Shown here: piece after piece, positions 1 to 64,000 of the stretch
Layout of the letters: each line of letters begins with the position of its first letter
Position numbering within the stretch: the stretch's first letter is position 1
Assembly: GCA_054601695.1 (NCBI GenBank)
Contig: BAAHQB010000418.1
Location: 1 to 64,000, forward strand
DNA length: 64,000 nt
Direction of reading: 5' to 3'
Source: Amorphochlora amoebiformis
Taxonomy: Eukaryota > Cercozoa > Chlorarachniophyceae
Made by a program: the position numbers and the translations under genes
The notes under the pieces: model-generated
Database searches by the model: none
What the model was told of the DNA's origin: nothing
What the model saw: only the letters and a program-made list of their open reading frames with translations

Positions 1-11
1 ACAATTTGCAG

Positions 12-95
12 AACATTGAAACATTTTTTCAAGTGGGAGATTCGGCTAAAGCGAATTCCAAACAAGCGGCTCTAAACCTACTAACCTGTTGTATA
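12..95 (+). CDS. possible internal/3' exon of a plus-strand gene entering from the left
   Basis: A non-repetitive island begins with a good acceptor (TTTGCAG at 5-11). It stays open in one frame, beginning NIETFFQVGDSAKANSK, up to a possible GTATATG donor near 96. The minus strand of the island carries stops. Its orientation would make it convergent with gene A, in line with the alternating arrangement seen in the rest of the window. The product is unknown and only one exon is visible. Confidence 0.3.
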
Positions 96-162
96 TGTAC
101 ATATGCGAGATCCGTTTTATTGTATTATATTATTATCATATATATATATATATATTATATAT

Positions 163-205
<43 letters not shown>

Positions 206-269
206 TTATATCATACATGCACGTATACATACACATACATGCGCGAAATCACTTACGTAAAAATACCCA

Positions 270-310
<41 letters not shown>

Positions 311-349
311 TATATTACCTTGTTTAATAATGTGTTTTCTTGCTTGTTG

Positions 350-7984
<7,635 letters not shown>

Positions 7985-8048
7985 CTATATATAGTACTAT
8001 AACTAGAATCAAAGGTTCTTCATATCCCTCGCGGGTCAATCGTCGCGC
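7985..8048. promoter_or_regulatory. short divergent intergenic region between genes A and B
   Basis: About 64 bp separate the most upstream exon assigned to gene A from the ATG chosen for gene B. The genes are transcribed away from each other, so a shared promoter is inferred. No clear TATA or CCAAT element stands out. Because gene A's true start is unresolved, the region could be longer or could overlap transcribed sequence. Confidence 0.4.
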
Positions 8049-21101
<13,053 letters not shown>

Positions 21102-21538
21102 TTGATTCGAATATTCGAGATCTTGTAGATATTAACATCACATTAGGATAGTAAAACTTCGGCTAGGCGATGCAGCGCTGCGAAGTTGAATTTTATCATA
21201 CATACAGCTAGCCACATGCATGTTGAATTTATCATACATGCAGCTAGCTACTACATGTATGTAGTTTTGTACGGCTGCGGCCTTGTACATTAGTCAGATA
21301 AAATTATTGTAGTCACGATTCACGATACGCTTTAATAATTTGAAATATGCGCATGCGTATGTAATGCTACATAATATCATTGTTACTCAGTGTAAACTTA
21401 TATTACTAAAATCTTGGGAATCTATATTTAATCTAGTTAATGTTACCGAACTTACCGTATGCGTACGTACGAACACACGCATGTGTGTGCGTACACGTAC
21501 TACAGTGCAGTGTTACCAGTGTATAGTATATATTATAT

Positions 21539-21577
<39 letters not shown>

Positions 21578-22106
21578 AAATATATACTAGATAAATACGC
21601 ATGCGAACGTTTACGTACATAGTATTATAGTAGCATATCATGATGGGTATAGTAACTATAGTTATACAATGATTAGTATGTACATTGAGCCTCTAGCGGC
21701 CACTCAACTAGCAGTGTAGCACCAGCTACACTACAGCAGTCACTTGCACATGCACACGCCTAGATGTACGTAGCTACTGGAGCTGTCTAGATACTAGAGA
21801 TAGTGTACGAGTCATACGGTATGATGCGTATCGATCATTTTTACGTACTCGTTCGTACGTACGTACTGGTATATACATAGTCTAGTACCTAGAGTACATG
21901 CGCATCATGATGCTCATGTAGCTCATGTCATACATTTCATCTATCTCAGTTTTTGATATCAGCGCACGCCTAGTACGTTACTAAATTTATTTCCACATAA
22001 AGGCAGATATACCTAGATATACTACCATCAGTTGTAACTGAACTTATATACTAGATCTAGTAGATGGCTAGATGGTACAAATACCGTACAATTTATTTCT
22101 ACTAGA

Positions 22107-22152
<46 letters not shown>

Positions 22153-22282
22153 TGACGTGCAGAGAATATCTATCGACGTATAATTAACGATTAAAGCTTG
22201 AAGTAACCACTAAGTCGACGCACAAGAAGCTCATTTTCTAACACCTAGGTACCTACCTACCTACACGGCTCGTCTCCTAACA
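21102..22282. other. convergent intergenic region between genes B and C
   Basis: This is non-coding by inspection. It contains short alternating CG/TA palindromic words (CGTACGTACG, GCATGCG), two TA runs (21540-21572, 22118-22148) and short dispersed copies of CATACAGCTAGC. No polyadenylation signal could be assigned with confidence. Confidence 0.6.
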
Positions 22283-30813
<8,531 letters not shown>

Positions 30814-31010
30814 CGTTCGACACGGGGATGGCCTTCGGTTGCCTCGACGAAATAATCCCTGGGAATCCCAGGGATTAAATTTACATTATATCTCGAGAGA
30901 TAGCGGAGATTCCTGAGATCTCCGGGAGTCTCATCTCCCGGAGACGTGGCGGCCATTGGGCAAAGCACGCCTGGGTCTGCCAGCCAAAATACAGGCGTGC
31001 CTTCGTCGAC
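30814..31010. promoter_or_regulatory. divergent intergenic region between genes C and E
   Basis: About 200 bp of GC-rich sequence lie between the two inferred start codons. It contains an ATTGG (inverted CCAAT) at 30955 and two short palindromes (CCCTGGGAATCCCAGGG near 30857 and CCGGGAGTCTCATCTCCCGG near 30922). A bidirectional promoter is inferred from the layout only. Confidence 0.4.
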
Positions 31011-33222
<2,212 letters not shown>

Positions 33223-33375
33223 CTTAACTTACCGCATGCTACGTAGCTAGGTAGGTATGTTACCTAGGGACTAAGTTTCAAGTATTCGTCATCGGAGCGT
33301 ACTAGCAAAGCCGGGTTGATATATTTAGTATTTTGCCTTTGCAATTACGACGATTCAATAGCGTCACACTTCCGC

Positions 33376-33430
33376 AAAGTTCTAGAAAGTTCTAGAAAGT
33401 TCTAGAAAGTTCTAGAAAGTTCTAGAAATT
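33376..33430. promoter_or_regulatory. tandem heat-shock-element-like array
   Basis: AGAAAGTTCT is repeated about five times with a 10-bp period. This gives alternating GAA and TTC triplets with 2-bp spacing, which is the heat-shock-factor consensus (nGAAnnTTCn). It lies between the 3' ends of genes E and F (convergent), so it is not at an obvious promoter. It may act at a distance, drive an unseen transcript, or simply be a 10-bp satellite. Confidence 0.55.
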
Positions 33431-33754
33431 ATTTATTGTCGTCATCTAGGTCATCTAGACATGACATGTTGCATGATCTAGCCCAGTGTGTGTACGTGTA
33501 TGATAACAAGTAAGCTGCATAGTGCCATCATCTTAGATCATCCCTCAGGCTACAAGTTAGGTACGAAGAGACAATGATGTAATAACTCTTAGAATTGGCT
33601 AAACTGAGCCCAAACTGTGTCTATTATCTCGATATCGATTCGAGACAAACCTAGAAACTCATGAGCTGCTAGCTGTACGATAGCTACTAGAGCTAGAAGC
33701 CTAGGAAGCTACACCCCAATTCTCCGTCTCCCGTCAGGATTTGAACCGTTCGGG

Positions 33755-37951
<4,197 letters not shown>

Positions 37952-38072
37952 TTTGTCAGGAGACCATTCTGCAGCACAGATGACAAGCCTGTGTGACAAA
38001 ATGAGACATTTTTTGTTGTTTCGGATTTTGGGACGCGTGCCCATTGGCCTGATTGCACGGCAGGGATAGAAA
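37952..38072. promoter_or_regulatory. divergent promoter region between genes F and G
   Basis: 121 bp lie between the two start codons. The sequence contains CCCATTGGCC at 38040-38049, an inverted CCAAT box about 25-30 bp upstream of gene G's ATG. No TATA box is evident. A bidirectional promoter is inferred from geometry. Confidence 0.5.
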
Positions 38073-40325
<2,253 letters not shown>

Positions 40326-40332
<7 letters not shown>

Positions 40333-40441
40333 CATTCCGATGTCGTAGCATCCCGATATCGTACTATTCCGATGTAATAATACCATTCTGATGTAATAAT
40401 ACCATTCTGATGTAATAGCATTCTGATGTAATAGCATTCCG
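40326..40441 (+). repeat. minisatellite starting at the stop codon of gene G
   Basis: ATCGTAGCATTCCGATGTCG then TAGCATCCCGATATCGTA is followed by ATGTAATAATACCATTCTG-type variants, about seven imperfect 16-19 bp units. The first unit contains the gene's own TAG stop, so the 3' UTR appears to have grown by repeated copying of the end of the coding sequence. Confidence 0.8.
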
Positions 40442-40515
40442 CTTCAGCCATGAAGCTTGAACGCAAACCAAAAAGAGAATATATCATAACGTACATCGAC
40501 TGCTTTACATATGTG

Positions 40516-40570
<55 letters not shown>

Positions 40571-41170
40571 TTGTGTGTGTTTGTGTATTCATTTTTATAC
40601 TTATATATATATATATATATACATATTATATTACATAGATATACAGGTGCATACATTTTTACGAATATCAGAAGAAGAAATCCCTCTCAAGAGGCCTCTG
40701 TCCCCAGTGTGCCTTATCTAGCCTATGCTGGAACTACGAACGTGTATTTTAGAAGAGCACTTAATTAATTAGAGCCTGAGCTGTCAAGGTTCAACAACTA
40801 CTGTACATGTGGCGTCTAGAATGTATCAAGAACCATCATCTATGGGTAGCCTCAGTCAGTAGTTATGGTCTAGACAGTGTACGCGTACAGTTGTGCATGC
40901 ATATGCATGAACATGAATGTCCCCGCCGTCAATTTCTACGTTTTATATAGAAGTCACATTTAACTCATTTAAGCTCGGTCGGCCATAGACTGATAGTTAT
41001 AGAAAATATCCAGTGTCACTAGTCACTACGGCTTGACTCGATCAATGATGAACTGAAATCACGCGTACATTTCGAGAAATTCTAGAAAATTCTAGGAATT
41101 GCATGGCGAGAATCCGTAGTTAAGATTTCACTAGCGCTGGTGAGTACCACGTAGATGGTAATCTATCGGT
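40442..41170. other. convergent intergenic region between genes G and H
   Basis: Holds a TA run (40520-40566), ordinary non-repetitive sequence and a TTCGAGAAATTCTAGAAAAT segment (about 41072-41091) that matches a heat-shock-element pattern. No convincing exon or RNA gene is seen. Confidence 0.5.
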
Positions 41171-46786
<5,616 letters not shown>

Positions 46787-46846
46787 ACTCTTCACTGTGG
46801 ATGAGTGGGTTATGGCGCGACCATCGAAGCAAGTAGTATTGGATTT
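46787..46846. promoter_or_regulatory. 60-bp divergent region between genes H and I
   Basis: The inferred ATGs of genes H (46786, minus) and I (46847, plus) are only 60 bp apart, so promoter and both 5' UTRs would be very compact. No core element is obvious. If either start is wrong the region changes. Confidence 0.4.
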
Positions 46847-47492
46847 ATGGGCCAAATTATGGCACGCGTAGAGCTAATTGAACAATGTTTGAGTGAAATT
46901 GAGGTATTCTGAACTGTGTTTAGGTTTTTTTAGGAAACTTCTCCTAAAACAAGTTAAGTTCCCCTTGTTCGCCAATACGTTCCCCTTGTTCGCTGTCGCA
47001 TGGAATCATTGGAATCGCGATTGCAATGTGAGGTGCACATTGCCTGCAGAATGGGATGGACTACGACAGTCACTACGTAGGTCAAGGTAAATTAATTAAG
47101 ATGATTCTTGCTAAATAGCATAACTTAGAAGGAAAGCGACCTGGCCAAAGGGCTATCCCCGCGATGGAACCGTTGTCCGAAGCCCATCCCCGCGCCAATT
47201 GATGCGGAAAGAGCTACCAAAATCGCGGGAAGGACTGTTCCCGCCATGACGGAGAGAAGGGGGCTGGGGCAATGACGTGTGTGTGGGTGATTGCAGCGGG
47301 GAGGCGGATGTCCGAGGGGTTGGTTTGGGGGTTTGAGTAGGTGGGGAAGGCCAGTGCGAGATATCCAGAGAGGTGGGGTTGGTTGATGAGAAATGTATGT
47401 CTGTCAGTGTGCCTGTATGTGTGTTTAGGATATACTTTTTTCCATTCTCACTGTTGGAGGAATCTTTCTAGCATCTGTATTAATGTGTTGAT

Positions 47493-47570
<78 letters not shown>

Positions 47571-47641
47571 ATAACATTTACAATTTAAATACGAACGTAT
47601 GTACACATTTACGCCTATGAACACACATACACATACACACA

Positions 47642-47704
<63 letters not shown>

Positions 47705-47727
47705 TATATATGTACATATATATATAC

Positions 47728-47758
<31 letters not shown>

Positions 47759-47929
47759 TGTGTGTATATATATACATATATACACACATATTTCTACCTA
47801 TATAAAACAGTTACACATTACCACACGATCAGAATAATATTAGCGTCTATCCTTCTCTGCGGGTTGTGTTGCATCGGTTGGCCCAACTTCACCACTGAAT
47901 CCAGGCCGGAAAAACTCTGGGTTCCCCAG
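46847..47929 (+). CDS. gene I: N-terminal part of a Patched/NPC1-type membrane protein, apparently truncated
   Basis: Exons: 46847-46903 (ATG), 47050-47086, 47811-47929. Phases agree. The translation starts [19 protein letters not shown], continues DSHYVGQ, and then has a hydrophobic span ([17 protein letters not shown]) followed by [15 protein letters not shown] short cytosolic N-terminus, the first span and a T/E-R/D-PEKLWVP motif are the hallmark of the start of Patched-domain (RND superfamily, sterol-sensing) proteins. Those proteins are normally 800 to 1400 residues with 12 spans. Only about 1.6 kb remain before the convergent rbfA gene, and no further exons are recognisable there. The exon is followed within 20 bp by degenerate telomere-like repeats. 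I infer a truncated remnant or a short derivative; a very unusual continuation cannot be excluded. Confidence 0.6.
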
Positions 47930-47945
47930 GTAACGTTAGAATTAC

Positions 47946-48034
47946 CATTAGGGTTCGGGTTCGGGTTCGGGTTCGGGTTTGGGTTTGGGTTCGGGTTCGA
48001 GTTGGTTCGGGTTTGAGTTAGGGTCAGAGTATAC

Positions 48035-48127
<93 letters not shown>

Positions 48128-48160
48128 ATATATGGGTTTGAGTTAGGGTTAGAGTATATA
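47946..48160. repeat. degenerate telomere-like (GGGTTC/GGGTTT)n
   Basis: Starting 17 bp after the gene I exon donor, ATTAGGGTTCGGGTTCGGGT is followed by mixed TTCGGG, TTTGGG and TTAGGG units to 48030. A short copy (GGGTTTGAGTTAGGGTTAGA) follows near 48135 after a TA run. A similar TTTGGG run occurs at 26555-26582. Confidence 0.85.
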
Positions 48161-51335
<3,175 letters not shown>

Positions 51336-51463
51336 TCAATCTGTCCTGGGGATGTCCCGATGAATTGAGAGCCGAATAATTTGATACTGGAAAATTATTA
51401 AGCGTTGTAATCCACCATCGACGCGAATCGTCTGGCGGCAAGGGCGGGTAAGGCTTTTTAGAG
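51336..51463. promoter_or_regulatory. divergent region between rbfA and the SNF2 gene
   Basis: 128 bp lie between the two ATGs, with a GGCGGCAAGGGCGGG segment near 51433-51447 (GC-box-like). Shared control of an organellar ribosome factor and a chromatin remodeller is possible but not shown. Confidence 0.45.

Positions 51464-64000
<12,537 letters not shown>

Noticed and set aside
46950-47255. Minus-strand two-exon protein starting [20 protein letters not shown]
   Set aside because: It is phase-compatible and signal-like, but lies antisense over an exon and intron of gene I, and breaks the divergent arrangement. Transcripts could revive it.

Overview
This is nuclear DNA of an intron-rich microbial eukaryote. 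Genes are split into many short exons (about 11 to 130 nt, with a few long ones) joined by GT-AG introns that are largely (TA)n, (CA)n and related microsatellites. Vertebrate-type telomere repeats (CCCTAA/TTAGGG) occur inside introns. A LETM1-like protein and a ribosome-binding factor A with a long N-terminal presequence fit an organellate, possibly photosynthetic, protist. The taxon cannot be fixed from the sequence. Nearly all long open frames in the repeats ([12 protein letters not shown], poly-K, poly-F) are artefacts. The genes below were assembled by hand by finding islands of non-repetitive sequence and chaining exons whose splice phases agree.

Layout: genes alternate strictly as head-to-head pairs with 60-200 bp between start regions. 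Pair 1: gene A (-, 350-7984, unknown cysteine-containing protein with a 52-residue repeat) and gene B (+, 8049-21101, 22-exon LETM1-domain protein). Pair 2: gene C (-, 22283-30813, acidic/proline-rich protein with DFW motifs and a PH-like segment) and gene E (+, 31011-33222, small PCxxC protein resembling cytidine deaminases). Pair 3: gene F (-, 33755-37951, signal-peptide membrane protein) and gene G (+, 38073-40332, four-TM protein with Orai-like layout). Pair 4: gene H (-, 41171-46786, small protein with a fatty-acid-binding-protein-like start) and gene I (+, 46847-47929, N-terminal piece of a Patched/NPC1-type protein, apparently truncated). Pair 5: rbfA (-, 49554-51335) and gene L (+, 51464 to beyond the window end, ISWI-like SNF2 ATPase with AT-hook and a C-terminal PHD finger).

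The most unusual signal is not a gene. At more than a dozen exons, the exon edge plus its splice site (usually the acceptor, sometimes the donor, once the stop codon) has been copied into the neighbouring intron. Copies range from one to about fifteen; some are fresh and some decayed, and they are interleaved with TA arrays. Two intronic minisatellites (51 bp near 11 kb, about 36 bp near 18 kb) end in the working acceptor and the first exon bases, so every unit carries a potential splice acceptor. A triplicated small exon in gene C may be a case where such copying yielded retained exons. Other items of note: an about 705 bp TIR element in an SNF2 intron, a dispersed motif tied to interstitial telomere repeats, a 472 nt poly(A) tract, a (CG)n tract, a GC-AG intron, a long inverted repeat and a heat-shock-element-like array.
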